From NCBI GenBank assembly GCA_019285755.1, contig CP079103.1, positions 3,906,001-3,970,000 of the forward strand: a stretch of 64,000 nucleotides of DNA, written 5' to 3'. The translations under genes were made by a program, and so were the position numbers. Below are positions 39,604 through 51,056 of this stretch, one piece after another (positions within the stretch are counted from its first letter, which is position 1; every line of letters begins with the position of its first letter). The notes below the pieces were generated by a model, which saw only the letters and a list, made by a program, of their open reading frames with translations, made no database searches and was not told the DNA's origin. The DNA comes from Chitinophaga sp. E66 (GTDB lineage Bacteria > Bacteroidota > Bacteroidia > Chitinophagales > Chitinophagaceae).

Positions 39604-42507
39604 TCATAAGCCGAGATATTTATTTTGGTTGAGCGAAACGTTTGATGCGTACTTCCTTTCCATCGTACGTCGTTTCCGCATCCGCCGCTTCGGAAGGATC
39701 AAAGGCGCGGGGCGGTCTTTCCCGATCCAGATCACGCGGAAAGCGCGCCGTTCCCGCATTCCGGGAAAGCGGCCGCTGCGTGCGCCGATCGTAAGCTCAC
39801 CCTTGCCCTCGTCGTAACGCAGGGGAATGTTGCTGAATCGTCCTTTTTCGTATCCGTAAGTGGTGTCTTCGTCTTCGTATATATCAAAGGAGGCGTTAGC
39901 GCCGGTGTATACAAACAGTGTAATGGTATCCGCCGGTTTCTCCGCGGTATATTGCAGCGCGGGCCCCGCCGGCAGAATGGAGCCTTCTCGCACATGCACG
40001 GGCGTCCGTTCGTAGGGCGCGGAGGCGCGGAGGCGCTTCCCGCCAGACTGCCATCCACCGCTATACAGATCATACCAGCCCTGCCCGGCAGGCAGGTAGA
40101 GTTCCGCTCCCGCGCACCGAACACCGTCACCGGGCTGATCAGCAATGAAGGCCCGAACATAAACTGGTCGCCTGTCTCCCTGGAAAGCTTATCCTGCGGA
40201 AAATCCATGATCAGCCCGCGCATTATCGTATAGTCGCGGTGATAGGTCATCCCCGCCAGGGAATAGATGTAAGGCATCAGCCGGTAACGTAGCTTATTGT
40301 AGTAAAGCATGCTTTCATAAGCAGGGCTCCCTTCCGGCGCAATGTTATACACCTCCCGGAACGGAAACTGCCCGTGCGAACGGAACAGCGGCACGAACGT
40401 CCCGAACTGGAACCAACGTGTCTGCAGTTCCCTCCACTCGGCGGAATCCGAGGGCAGCGACTGCTCATATCGTTTCTCCACCGCAAACCCGCCGATGTCC
40501 ATCGTCCAATAAGGCTGACCGGAGAGCGAGAAATTGACGCCCGCCATGATCTGTGCCCGCATATCTTCCCACCGCGAGCCGATATCGCCGCTCCAGATAG
40601 CCGTAGCATATCGTTGCGAGCCCGCGAAGCCGGAACGAGTAAGCAGGAACACCCGCTTCATGGAATCCGCCGCGCGCTGGCCTTCATAAATACCCCGGGC
40701 GTTCTCCAGCGGATAGGCGTTGAGATATTCTGCGGCGATCCCGGCAGACAGCGGCGTCATTTGAGCCAGTCGTTTTTCAGGCGATACGTTCGAGAGGATA
40801 TCCGGCTCGCTGGCGTCCATCCACCAGGCGTCCACGCCGCGGGCGTAGAGCTTTTGCTGGAGGAGGTTCCAGAAACCGCGGCGGGCTTCTTTATTAAAGG
40901 CGTCATAGAAAGTGGAAATATAACCCTGCCCGATCCAGTCGCGTTGACGGTCAGCGATATTGCGGCGATATAGCCAGCCTTTTGCATCGAATTGTTTATA
41001 TACGTCAATCCCTTCATAGACTTTGGGCCAGACGGAGATCATGATCTGCGTCTTGTACTTGTCGTGCAGGTCGCGGATCATACCGGTAGCATCCGGGAAC
41101 CGCGCTTCGTCGAATTCCTGGCTACCCCAGGCGTCCTCTTTCCAATAACTCCAGTCCTGCACGATATTATCGAGCGGGATGCCCCTGCGGCGGAACTCCG
41201 CAGCGGTCTCCAGCAATTCTGCCTGTGTTTTATAGCGCTCCCGGCTCTGCCAGAAACCCATTGCCCAACGGGGCATCACGGGCGCTTTGCCCGTCAGCGT
41301 ACGGTACCCGGCGATCACATCGTCGGCGTTCTTCCCGGCTATGCAATAGTAATCGAGCTGACGGCCGGCCTGCGATGCGAACGTAAACGCATCCTTGTCT
41401 TCCGCCGGCACCGGCGGCAGCCATTTCACGCTGAGGTAAGACGCCGTGCCATCCGGTATCCACTGGATCTTGAGGGCATGGCGGCGGTCCTTTCCAGGGG
41501 AAACTTCAATGCCGCGGAACCGGGGTTCCAGGCCTGGCGCCAGTTATCGGCCATCAGTTTTCCATCCAGCCAAACCTTCACGTACCCGCCGTACACCACC
41601 CGGAAAGTATGCTCACCCGCGAACCCGGACGAGATATTCCCTTCCAGGTAATGGCGCCGTCTTGCAGGGGAAAGCTTTTAGAAATGTTCTTATCCGTGTC
41701 TTCCAGCCAGTTGTAGTCGATGAACGATTCCGCTTTCGTAAAAGCAACAGTCTCCGGTTGCCGGTGGTCTTTACTATAGGAGGCCGTCAACCAGCCTTCC
41801 TTACCGTCTTTATCGAACAGTCGGAGGCGGGAAAGTGGCATCATCTCCCGGGCGTCTCCCGCCAGGGTGTAGCTATAATTTTCCCAGAGCACTCCATAAT
41901 TGCGGGCGCCTAGCAAAAATGGCACCGCCACTTCCGTATTGTTCTGCCACAGAAAACCTGCTGCCCCTGTAATTGTAAACGCTTTCCTGGTGTTGCCCCA
42001 GGCCAAAGAAGCCATCGTCCGGCCCGGACTCGAACGTCTGCCGGATGCTCCAGGAACGCTGCCCCTCAAAGACAACCGGCGCCACGGTCCTGCCGCCCCA
42101 ATCACGCTCCGCGATGAGCGGCTTGCCGGCAGCATCGGTAAAGGATACCGCGCCCGTATTTTTGTTACCCGGGCAATGATGCCTGGCGCCTTCAGCTCAA
42201 GGGTCTCCCCTTTCTCCTCCAGCGACCATTTTACTTTTTCGGGCGAAAAGCTGGTGGTGAGGCTTTTCGGATCGGCAAAGGTCTTCTCAGGAGAAGCCGT
42301 CACCCGGATGATATTGCCCCGCACCACCTGCAGGCGCACTGCTTTCACTCCGCCCGAAACACGGGCGTCAGGGTATAATGTTATGCCATCCGCCGAACGC
42401 ACGAACGGCTTCTCTTCTCCTCCCGCCCTGGCGGTCCCTATCATCAAAAAACAGGTAAATAATAAGCTGACAGCTCTTCTGTAACGTGTAAATAAATATC
42501 CTCCCAT
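39604..42507 (-). CDS. GH31 family glycoside hydrolase, alpha-xylosidase-like, frameshifted
   Basis: About 965 residues with signal peptide (AVSLLFTCFLMIGTARAGG). N-terminal GH31 galactose-mutarotase-like domain (IIRVTASPEKTFADP); DGFFGLGQ is the family motif before the barrel. A PA14-like insert sits around 41450-41640 (TFRVVYGGYVKVWLDGK), as I recall for BoGH31A/CjXyl31A alpha-xylosidases. Catalytic region: DNIVQDWSYWKEDAWGS, nucleophile Asp in GVDAWWMDASEPDIL, acid/base Asp in ATAIWSGDIGSRWEDM, then SGQPYWTMDIGGF. A C-terminal DUF5110-like domain ends the protein. Frames change near 42130, 42060, 41640, 41460, 40100 and 39960. Likely releases alpha-xylose or alpha-glucose from oligosaccharides imported by this PUL. 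Confidence 0.88.
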
Positions 42508-42632
42508 AGTAATCGTTTCTCAGGATGCGTGGAATAACGCCGTTGGTAACCGGTCGCCCCGAAACTACATTTACCTGCAAAAAGGGAGGGTACGGGAACG
42601 TCTATAAAAGGGTATCGAAATGTCAACCCCTT

Positions 42633-42650
42633 AAATCAAGTAATTGATTT
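42633..42650. promoter_or_regulatory. Palindrome in the HTCS-GH31 gap
   Basis: AAATCAA (42633-42639) and TTGATTT (42644-42650) are separated by GTAA, in the 155-bp gap between HTCS stop and GH31 start. It could be a binding site controlling the GH31-SusC-SusD genes, or part of the HTCS 3' end. Confidence 0.35.
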
Positions 42651-42662
42651 TCAATCACGATT

Positions 42663-45600
42663 CTATTCCGATGTGCGGTTTTTCAAATACGAACTGGGCA
42701 GTTCGCCATAGGTTTCCTTAAATATCTTCGCGAAGTTTTTCGGGTTATTGAAGCCCACCTGGTAGGCCACTTCTGCCACGGTTGTGGCGCCTCTTCCGAG
42801 CAGTTGTTTCGCTCTCTGCAGACGGATTTGCCGGATGAACTCAGCGGGCGTCTGACCTGTGAGGGTGAACAATTTCTTATACAGGGCGGCACGGCTCATG
42901 AACATTTCGCGGCTGAGGCCTTCGACCGACAGGTCGGGGTCAGACAGGTTCAGTTCTACATAAGCGAGCGCCCTGCGCACGAAATCATCTTCCACCGGGG
43001 CGGCTTCGGGTTCGGATGCCACCACCTGCACCTGTTTCTGGTAGGTCTTGCGGATATTCTCCTGCTGGTTGAGGAGGTTGCGGACGCGGGAAAGCAGGAT
43101 TTCGACGTTGAAGGGCTTGGTCATGTAATCGCTGGCGCCGGTTTCCAGGCCGGTCAGCTGCTGCTCCTCGCCGGTGAGGGCAGTGAGGAGAATGACCGGG
43201 ATGGAGGCAGTGCGGCGGTCGTCACGGATCTTTCTGCAGAGGTCGATGCCGTTCATTTCGGGCATGCTGATGTCGGAAACGATCAGGTCCGGGTGGCCTG
43301 ATAATGCTTTCTGCCAGCCAGCTTTACCATCTCCCGCTTCCAGGACGTCGTAATACGGCTTCAGGTTGTCCTTTATATAGAAGCGGAAATCCTCGTTGTC
43401 TTCCACCACCAGGATCGTTTTCCGTTTGCCTTTCCTGGCTTCGGTTTCTCAGGGACGAATTCCACCGGCTCCGCTGTTTCTTCGATCTTCACCGGCTCTG
43501 AGGTTTCGCTCACGGCCGCAACCGGCAGGGTGACAGTAAAAGTACTCCCTTCCTGCTCCCGGCTTTCGACAGTAATGGTTCCGCCATGCAGGCGGACGAA
43601 CTCCCTTGTAATGGAGAGCCCTATACCGCTGCCCTGGTTGACCATAGAACCTGGAATGGCATCCTGGAAGAAGCGTTCGAAGATCTTCTCTAGCTTCTCC
43701 GGCGCGATCCCGATACCGGTATCCGCTACTTTGATCCGGAGCGACCCGGCCGCCGGAGGGCCATCCAGGGCTACGCTAACAGAAACGCGCCCGCCTGCCT
43801 GGGTGAATTTGAACGCGTTCGATAATAAGTTAAACAGCACCCGCTCCAGCTTGTCGTGATCAAAAGAAGTAAACAGGCGCTCCCTGTCGGCATGGAATGC
43901 GAAACCAATGCCCTTGTTCTCCGCCATATCCGAAAACGAGAAAGACACTTCACGGATAAACCCGATAATATCCCCGGTGGTTTTCGCCAATCTAAGCTCA
44001 TGCTCTTCCAGCTTCCTGAAATCGAGCAACTGATTCACCATGTTCAGCAGCCGCCGTGCATTGCGGTGGATCAGCTGGAACTGGCGCTTCTCTTCCGGCC
44101 CCTCCGACTCACGCACCATCTTCTCCACCGGCGAAATAATCAACGACAGGGGCGTACGGAATTCGTGGCTCACGTTGGTAAAGAACCGGATCTTCATCAT
44201 ATCCAGCTCATGCAGCCTTTGCGCTTCCTGCCGCTCACGCTCGTTGCGGAAACGCGCCCTTGCGCGGCGGAGCACCAGGTGCCGCGCCACGACCAGCGCC
44301 GCTATCAATAACAGCGCATACATCGCCCAGGCCGGCTTCGTCAGCCACCAGGGCGGCAGGATGCGGATGCTGAGCGCCAGGGGCTCGGGGCTCCATTGCC
44401 CGTCGTCCCCGCAGCACGCACCAACAAAGTATATTGACCCGGGTTGAGGTTCGTAAAGGTGGCCTTCCGGTTACGGCTGTCGGTATAAAGCCACTCATCG
44501 CTGAACCCCTGGAGGCGGTAAGCGTAACGGATCTTATGCGGGTTGATGAACTCCAGCGCCGCAAACTCCACCGTAAACACGTTCTGATTATACCGAAAAG
44601 TAAGCTCCTTCGCAGAAGACACCGACTCCGGCAACAGCACCTTCCCGCCATATTCCTTACCCACCCTTACGGGCTGGTTAAACAACTGGAGGTCGGTAAA
44701 AACGATATGAGGCGATGCCGGCCGGTTCCTGAGCGAGGTGGTCTCGAATATATTGAAACCGTTCGCCCCGCCAAATACCAGCTCTCCCGGGACGTTTTCA
44801 GCGCGGCGTTCTCGTTGAATTGCCTGCCCTGAAGTCCGTCAGCCTCGTCAAAGTTCCGCGTCAGCAAACGGATAGAGTCGCCGGAGGCGAGGACCGTTAC
44901 CCGGCTTATTCCGTTAGGCGTGCTGAGCCAGAGCTGCTTGTCATCGTCTTCCAGTAATGTAAGGATCGTATTATCGGGCAGCCCGTCTTCCCGGCCATAA
45001 CGCACAAAGTGTTGGCGACCGGCGTCCCAACGGTTGAGGCCATCGTGCGTGGCGATCCAGATAATGCCCCGGCTGTCCTGGCAGAAAGCGGTCACGTTAT
45101 TATGGCTCAGGCTGGCAGGGTCCTGCTCGCGGTGCTCAAAGTGCCGGAAGAGCCCCGTACGGTGGTCCATTACATCCATGCCGGACGAGGTGCCCAGCCA
45201 CAGATCTCCCGCTTGGTCTTCGAGAATGGCGGCGATATAGTTGGACCTGGAGCCCTGGGGCATGTACTTTTGAATACGCCCGACTTCCTGTCGAAGCCGA
45301 TGAGGCCCTGGCTGAGGGTACCGATCCAGAGCTGCCCTTTCCGGTCTTCATAGATCTCCCAGACGCGGTCGTCTGCAAGGCTGTTAGGGTCCGCATCATC
45401 ATGGCGGTAATTGGTGAAGCGCTTGCCGTCGTAGCAATCCAGTCCACCGTAATAGGTGCCGATCCAAAGCTTCCCTTCCCGGTCGATCAGCAGGCTCACG
45501 ATCACATTGCTGGAAATGCTGTTCCGGTTGTTGGGATCGTGCAGGTATCGGGTATACTTTCCCGTAGCCCTGTCGAAATACAACAGCCCGCCGCCATTGG

Positions 45601-46743
45601 TCCCTATCCAGAGGTTGCCGTGGCGGTCTTCCACGAAGCGGTTTACGTCATTATATGGTAAAGACCCCGGCTGGTTGGGCCGGTGCTGGTACAGCGGGAA
45701 CCTCGGGATGCCCGCATGATAGCGGTTCAGCCCTTTTTGAAGGTGCCCAGCCAGATGATGCCCTGATCATCACGGTAAATGGCGTTGACGCTGTTCTGGC
45801 TGATGCTGCGCGCGTCCTGTTCGTTGTTCACGAGATAGCGGACGGAAAAGTCCCGCTTATCCACCACATTCACGCCGCCATGGTCGGTTGCGATCCAGAT
45901 GAGGCCGTTCTCGTCCTGGGTGATGCCATTGATGATATCATTATTTAGCCTTGCTTTCCCCGCGTCTTTGCGGAGCAGGGTGAGCTGACGGGTGGCGGAT
46001 GGTAGCAGGCCCCGCCGCGGGCGGTGCCAAAGGCATATATCCAGACGTCGCCGTCCGCATCCGAGAATAAACGGTAGGCGGGGTTGGACTGGGGTTCAAC
46101 ATCACGGATGGCCTCTGAACGGTGCACGACCCTCCGGGCGGAAGGGTCTATCCTGTCGAGGACGCCCTCGGCATAAATAACCCATACGGAACCCGACGGC
46201 CCTGGTGCGATGCCGGCCACATTAGGGGAATAAAGGGGCATGGGCGCCAGGGGCTTCTTACTTGCCGGGTCGTATCCGAAGAGGCCCTTTCCCGGGATGG
46301 CGAACCAGAAACGCCCGGCGCCATCGCCGCATAGAACGGTAAAATTATCGTCGGGAACACCCATTGCCGCCAGGTGCGGACGGATACGCGCGGTAAAGGT
46401 CTCGGACCGGGGATCGTAACGGTTCCAGCCGTTGGGCGTCTGCACCCACAGGGTCTTGTCTGGCCCGGCCACCACCTGGTTGATAAAATCGTCGTTCAGC
46501 GTCGAGGAATCCCCGCCACATGCCGGAAGATCCGGAAAGCGTGGCCATCGTACCGGTTCAATCCCGCGATGGTGCCGATCCACAGGAAGCCGTCCGGCCC
46601 TTTCACGATAGAATTGACCTGGTTGCTGGACAGGCCGTTGCGGCTATCCAGCAGATCGAACTGCAAAGAAGTCTGTGCCTGCAGGAAAGTCCGCAGCATA
46701 AGAACAAGGCTGGCAAGAGCAGCCTCCACATGGAATTTTTCAT
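42663..46743 (-). CDS. Hybrid two-component system regulator (HTCS) of the PUL, frameshifted
   Basis: About 1360 residues. The start at 46743 gives MKNSMWRLLLPALFLCCGLS, then LQFDLLDSRNGLSSNQVNSI. About 14 reg_prop blades follow (FLWIGTIAGLNRYDGHAF, KLWIGTYYGGLDCYDGK, GLWIATHDGLNRWDAG type), then a Y_Y_Y domain (IRYAYRLQGFSDEWLYTDSR), a membrane helix (MYALLLIAALVVARHLVL), HisKA (FFTNVSHEFRTPLSLIISPV), HATPase (DTGIGIAPEKLEKIFERFF), REC (HPDLIVSDISMPEMNGIDLC) and AraC HTH (LQRAKQLLGRGATTVAEVAY, GFNNPKNFAKIFKETYGELP). Frames change about eight times (46720, 46510, 46020, 45740, 45280, 44830, 44400, 43440). It senses periplasmic sugar and activates the PUL; it lies first in the leftward cluster. 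Confidence 0.92.
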
Positions 46744-46914
46744 TTGAACGTTCACCGATGAAAGCCTGGTGGCCAGGCAGGCAAAAGATAGCACAATTTA
46801 GGGAATGACCATCCCCTTTACGGCATAGCAATTGTATGCAAACCGCACACCCCCGCAGGCAATTCCGAAGGTTTACCCGATAATAAACCGGGAATAAACG
46901 GTATTTGAACCGTA

Positions 46915-46947
46915 TATAAGCCGCCCCAATAATTAAGGCGGTTTATA
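46915..46947. promoter_or_regulatory. Hairpin upstream of HTCS
   Basis: TATAAGCCGCC (46915-46925) pairs with GGCGGTTTATA (46937-46947) with one G-U pair and an 11-nt loop. The right arm is part of the 11-bp tandem repeat, so the hairpin may just reflect an inverted copy of that unit. Confidence 0.4.
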
Positions 46948-46990
46948 TGCGGCTTATATGCGGTTTATAGGCGGCTTATATGCGGCTTAT
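46936..46990. repeat. Tandem repeat, five copies of ATGCGGYTTAT
   Basis: Five adjacent 11-bp units (46936, 46947, 46958, 46969, 46980) follow consensus AKGCGGYTTAT, with T or G at position 2 and C or T at position 7. It is about 190 bp upstream of the HTCS start. The regular helical-turn spacing would suit a cooperative DNA-binding array. Confidence 0.9.
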
Positions 46991-47087
46991 CTCATCCGGA
47001 AGCTTACTTTATTTATACGGTTTCCATACTAAAGTATAGCGCGGGCGCTGTCGCGAAATACCCCATCGGTGCACCATATGCCATAAA

Positions 47088-47124
47088 GAAAATCCCGGCG
47101 CAGCAGCAGCACGCCGGGATATTC
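47088..47124 (-). terminator. Intrinsic terminator of the 47.1-47.8 kb lipoprotein gene
   Basis: A perfect 9-bp stem ATCCCGGCG/CGCCGGGAT (47092-47100, 47112-47120) has an 11-nt loop and is followed on the minus strand by TTTTCTTT. Confidence 0.8.
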
Positions 47125-47139
47125 TTTATGTCGATACGC

Positions 47140-47828
47140 TTATCGGTTGGGGATGGCAGCCAATTGCGCATTGATGGTCGACTTATCGAGGCCATCGCCA
47201 TCGGTGATGCTCCAGATCATGTTCTGGATAGAGATGGATACCTGGAAGTAAAGATCCTCATCGGCATACTCTTTCTTGGTCGTTTTCTTGTTCTTCAGCA
47301 GGCCGCAGAGCTCCTGGAGGAGTACGCTGTTGCTCACGGGGCCGAGCTTGTAGGTCTTGCTACCGGAGCTGGGCAAACGCTGCGAGTTCCCGCAATAGAA
47401 TTTCACGCCAACGCGGGTGGTCCTTTTCGCTTTCAGTACGATGGCGGTGTTCTGGATAAGGAAACCGTGCTGGTATTTAAGGTCATCTGCAATTGCGATG
47501 AGGCCTGCGGGCAGGGTGAACGTTACGTCTGTGGCGTTGTTGTTCACGAAAGCCACGCATATTTCCACTACGCCGCCGCTGCCCACTTCGTAAGCCGTGT
47601 CACAAACTACGCCTTTGATGGGGTGGCGGAAAGGGTAACGCCGGCCGGATATACGAGCGCCGTGCCCTGGGGCGTGCCCGCGGCTTCGCCCATACCGGGG
47701 ATCTTGCCGGCTTGTTCGGTCGGTGTTTGCGGCTCGTCGTCCTTCTTGTCGGACTTGCTGCAGGCAATGAAAGTGAATGCCGCGAAGCATGCGGCGGTTA
47801 ACAACACAAAGGCTTTCCTTTGTTTCAT
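47140..47828 (-). CDS. Lipoprotein of unknown function, frameshifted
   Basis: About 229 residues. Lipobox FTFIAC after a hydrophobic stretch, then an acidic linker (SKSDKKDDEPQTPTEQAGK). One base missing from the G4 run at 47620-47623 separates this part from PIKGVVCDTAYEVGSGGVVE, a beta-rich region ending VSNSVLLQELCGLLKNKKTT and INAQLAAIPNR. No domain is recognised. It has its own terminator and upstream gap, so it is a single-gene unit. Possibly a surface protein. Confidence 0.72.
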
Positions 47829-48092
47829 AATGATTCGGTTTTAGGTGATAAAAAAATCAGACATGGTTAGTCATGGTTCCGGTTTGCTGCTAAAAATCGG
47901 TGCGTGGGCGGGGAAAAATGATTGCGTATTCCGCCGTAAAAGGCGAATCAGATATGCTGCCAAATGTTCCTTGCTTAAAGCGAGACCCGAACGGCAAAAA
48001 TAGTACCTGATTTACAGTGATATATACTTTTTCTGGAAAATGCGTGGAAATACCTGCCGGAATCACCTGCCGGCCGAACAATTCCCTGCCAG

Positions 48093-48112
48093 GGTTGTAA
48101 TTTAATACAACC
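48093..48112. promoter_or_regulatory. Inverted repeat ahead of the cytochrome oxidase operon
   Basis: Perfect arms GGTTGTA and TACAACC with a 6-bp spacer end 12 bp before the ATG of the first gene. The position suggests an operator or leader hairpin. Upstream 47829-48092 shows nothing else I can name. Confidence 0.4.
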
Positions 48113-48124
48113 AAATCCCCTCCC

Positions 48125-48259
48125 ATGAACGGACAAGAACCGCGCGAATCACCGGACAAGTTCGTCCCACGCGGCGCTATCGCATTTTTCGCGTTACTGA
48201 TTTTCCTCGGACTCGTTATCTGGTTCGGCATCTACTTTACGATGCTGGCCCGGTCATAA
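48125..48259 (+). CDS. ba3-type cytochrome oxidase small subunit (subunit IIa-like)
   Basis: A 44-residue protein: a charged N-terminus (MNGQEPRESPDKFVPRG) and a single membrane helix (AIAFFALLIFLGLVIWFGIY) ending TMLARS. It is too short for usual gene callers but sits 11 bp before subunit II, in the right place and with the right layout for the one-helix subunit IIa of ba3 oxidases. Identification rests on size, topology and context. Confidence 0.75.
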   Translation: MNGQEPRESPDKFVPRGAIAFFALLIFLGLVIWFGIYFTMLARS

Positions 48260-48270
48260 ACCCGGAATCT

Positions 48271-48722
48271 ATGCTGGATAAATTTGAAAGAAACGTCATC
48301 ATCACCGCGCTTACCGTTTCGGCGCTGTTCATCTTTTCCATCTTCTACGCACTGGGCGCCAAGCGGCAGGATGTTACCGAGTGCCTCCCCTACAACAAGA
48401 CCTACGAAACGGCGCGGGTGGAGCAGATAGACGCCAAAACGTACCAGATATTCTACGTGGCCCGCATGTGGAACTTCGAGCCAGCCGTCAGTTATATACC
48501 GGTCGGCAGCGAAGTGGACCTGTTCGTTACCTCGCTGGACGTGGTACACGGGTTCAACGTGTTCGACAAGAACGTCAACCTCATGGGCGTGCCGGGCGGC
48601 GTGTCAAGACAACGGTCCGTTTTACGGAGCCGGGCGTGTACAAGATCGTATGCCACGAGTTTTGCGGCACGGGCCATCAGAATATGGAAGCCGAAATCAT
48701 TGTCAACTATCCCAGAAAATAA
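48271..48722 (+). CDS. Cytochrome c oxidase subunit II, ba3-type, frameshifted
   Basis: About 150 residues with one N-terminal membrane helix (NVIITALTVSALFIFSIFYA) and a cupredoxin domain. The CuA site is complete once frames are joined: His in DVVHGFNVFDKNVNLMG, and the Cys pair, His and Met in YKIVCHEFCGTGHQNMEAEI. One frame change near 48605 separates PGGV from KTTVRFTEPG. It accepts electrons from cytochrome c and passes them to haem b in subunit I. It starts 11 bp after the small subunit gene and ends 6 bp before subunit I. Confidence 0.9.
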
Positions 48723-48728
48723 CACCTT

Positions 48729-50402
48729 ATGCAGGTTAGCCGTCCCCTTCGCAATATACTCCTCATCGAACTGTTCGTGCCGGTCTTACTGCTCACCATT
48801 GGTATTTATCATGGTTTGATGCAGGTAATCTACCGCTCGGGCGTCATTCAGCGCACTTCGGTGGCAGGACTGGATTATTACCAGGGCCTCACGCTGCACG
48901 GGGTCATCAATGCCATTGTGCTCACCACGTTCTTTGCCGTGGCCTTTGGCCATGCCACCATGCTCTTCTACACCAAACGCGAGCCCAATAAGCCTGCCGC
49001 CTTTATCTCCATGCTGCTCATGGTGGTTGGGACCGGGCTGGCAGCCGCGGCCATCCTTGCGGGAAAGGCATCGGTATTATACACCTTTACCCGCCGCTGA
49101 AGGCGCACCCCGCTTTCTACATAGGAACGGCCATGCTGATCGTCGGCTCCTGGATCCCGTATTTCGACTGGATCCGGATGTACCTTTCCTGGAAGCGGAA
49201 AACCCCAAAGAATCTACGCCAGTGGCCGTCATCGGTACCCTTGTCAATTTTACCATCTGGTTCGTGTGCACGCTCGCGGTGGCATACGAAGTGCTCGTGA
49301 TGCTGGTGCCCTGGAGCCTCGGCTGGGTGCCGGAGATCAATATCATGCTCGCCCGTACGCTGTTCTGGTTCTTCGGGCATGCGCTGGTGTATTTCTGGCT
49401 GCTGCCGTCCTATATCATGTTTTACACCATGCTCCCCAAACTGGCCGGCGGCAAGTTGTATTCCGGGAACGCGGGCCGTATCGCGTTCTTTATTTTCCTC
49501 ATCTTATCCATCCCCATCGGGGTTCACCATCAATTCGGCGACCCTTCCATAGGCCGCGGCGTTAAGCTGACCCAGTCGATCCTGACGTTCGGGGTCGCCA
49601 TCCCCAGTTTCATTACCGCATTCACCATCGCCGCTTCACTGGAATACGCCGCCCGGAAACGGGTGCTAAAGGCTTGTGGAGCTGGATATGGAAGCTGCCC
49701 TTCTTCCGGAAAGACGTATTCATGTTCGGGTATCTCATCAACGGGCTCATTTTGTTCATCTTCGGCGGGCTGACCGGGCTGGTAAACGCATCCTACTCCC
49801 TCAACAACGTGGTGCACAACACCTCCTTCATACCCGGCCACTTCCACCTCACGGTAGGCGGACCAGTATTCCTTGCGATCCTGGGCATGAGCATCTTCAT
49901 GCTGTCTCAACTGACCGGCAAGCGCATCTTTGCGCCGGTGCTCAATACCATCGTGCCCTACCTCTGGACCGTAGGCGTGTTGATCTTCTCTGCCGGGTTA
50001 ATGTACGGCGGACTGATCGGCGAGCCGCGGCGGACCAATATGGGGCTGACCTACCTGAACCCTTCCAGCGAGCAGTTCAACCCTTACTGGGTGGTTTCTT
50101 CCATGCTTGGGCTTGCCGGTGGCGGGATCATGTTCACCGCAGGGTTGCTGTACTTCATTTCATTCTTCGGCACCTGCCTGCGGAAACGCTCCACAGAACC
50201 CGTGATCGATCTGCCCGTAAGCGAGACCCTGCACGAAGAGCGCCGCGTGCCGCTGCTCGACAGCTTCAAGCCCTGGCTAGCTATCATGGGGCTGATCATC
50301 TTCCTGACTTATGCGCCCGCTATTTCGGACGCGCTCAACAACACCAACCGCAAGGCGCCGCCTTATAAACCGACGGACCCCGCACCGGTGGTGCGCAAAT
50401 AA
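48729..50402 (+). CDS. Cytochrome c oxidase subunit I, ba3-type (cbb3/B-family), frameshifted
   Basis: About 555 residues, 13 or so helices. Haem and CuB ligands: GLTLHGVINAIVLTTFFAVA (low-spin haem His), FFGHALVYFWLLPSYIMFYT (CuB His), VHHQFGDPSIGRG (CuB His pair) and HNTSFIPGHFHLTVGGPVFL (haem His pair). The early residues LYTFYPPLKAHPAFYIGTAM and PYFDWIRMYL are typical of the B-family rather than aa3. Frames change near 49085, 49195 and 49670. It reduces O2 to water with proton pumping. Next gene, SCO, lies 6 bp downstream. Confidence 0.92.
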
Positions 50403-50408
50403 TCCGAC

Positions 50409-51056
50409 ATGCCGCAACGCGTGAACATATTGAAATCCTGGAAAGCATTCGTGCTCGTCATCGCCGGGCTGCCCCTGGCGGCTTACGGTATCGTCCGGTT
50501 CGCGGAGAACCGGTATGCCGGGCTGCCTTACTTCGCCCCGAACAACGAGCGCGTCAGCGATGCGGAGGATGCGCCGGCATTAGGGGATTTCACCTTTACC
50601 GACAAGGAAGGCAAGCCCGCTGCGAGCGGAACCTGGAAGGGCCGTGCCGCCGTGGTTCATTTTTTCTTTACATCCTGCCCTACCTTCTGCCCGATGATGA
50701 TGTCGCAGGTGCGGGCGATCCAGGAAAGCGGGGCAGATGTCAGCCTGGTTTCAATAACGGTAGACCCGGCGCATGATACGCCGGCAAACCTACAGGCTTA
50801 CATACAGCGGACGGGCTTCGGGCAGGACAACTGGCAGTTGCTCACCGGCGATAAGCGGGAACTGTACCGCTTTGCACGGAAGGGTTTGTACGTTACGGCG
50901 ACGGAGGGAGACGGCGGGCCGGAGGATTTCATCCACAGCGACCGCCTCGTTTTACTTGACAAAAATCAGCGTATCCGCGGATATTACAGCGGCATTTCCG
51001 AAAAGGAAGTGCGGCTCCTGCTCGATGATCTCAAAAAACTAGCACATGAACGTTAA
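50409..51056 (+). CDS. SCO1/SenC-family copper chaperone
   Basis: Intact 215-residue protein with one N-terminal membrane anchor (AFVLVIAGLPLAAYGIVRF). Thioredoxin fold with the copper motif SCPTFCPMMM (CxxxC) and the conserved His in FIHSDRLVLLDKNQRIRGYY. It inserts copper into the CuA site of subunit II. It overlaps the cytochrome c start by 11 bp. Confidence 0.92.
   Translation: MPQRVNILKSWKAFVLVIAGLPLAAYGIVRFAENRYAGLPYFAPNNERVSDAEDAPALGDFTFTDKEGKPAASGTWKGRAAVVHFFFTSCPTFCPMMMSQVRAIQESGADVSLVSITVDPAHDTPANLQAYIQRTGFGQDNWQLLTGDKRELYRFARKGLYVTATEGDGGPEDFIHSDRLVLLDKNQRIRGYYSGISEKEVRLLLDDLKKLAHER

Larger units (their letters stand above)
46744..47139. other. Gene-free region upstream of HTCS
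   Basis: No coding frame is credible here. The stretch holds a hairpin (46915-46947), a five-copy 11-bp repeat (46936-46990) and the terminator of the next gene (47088-47124). It must contain the HTCS promoter. Confidence 0.6.
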
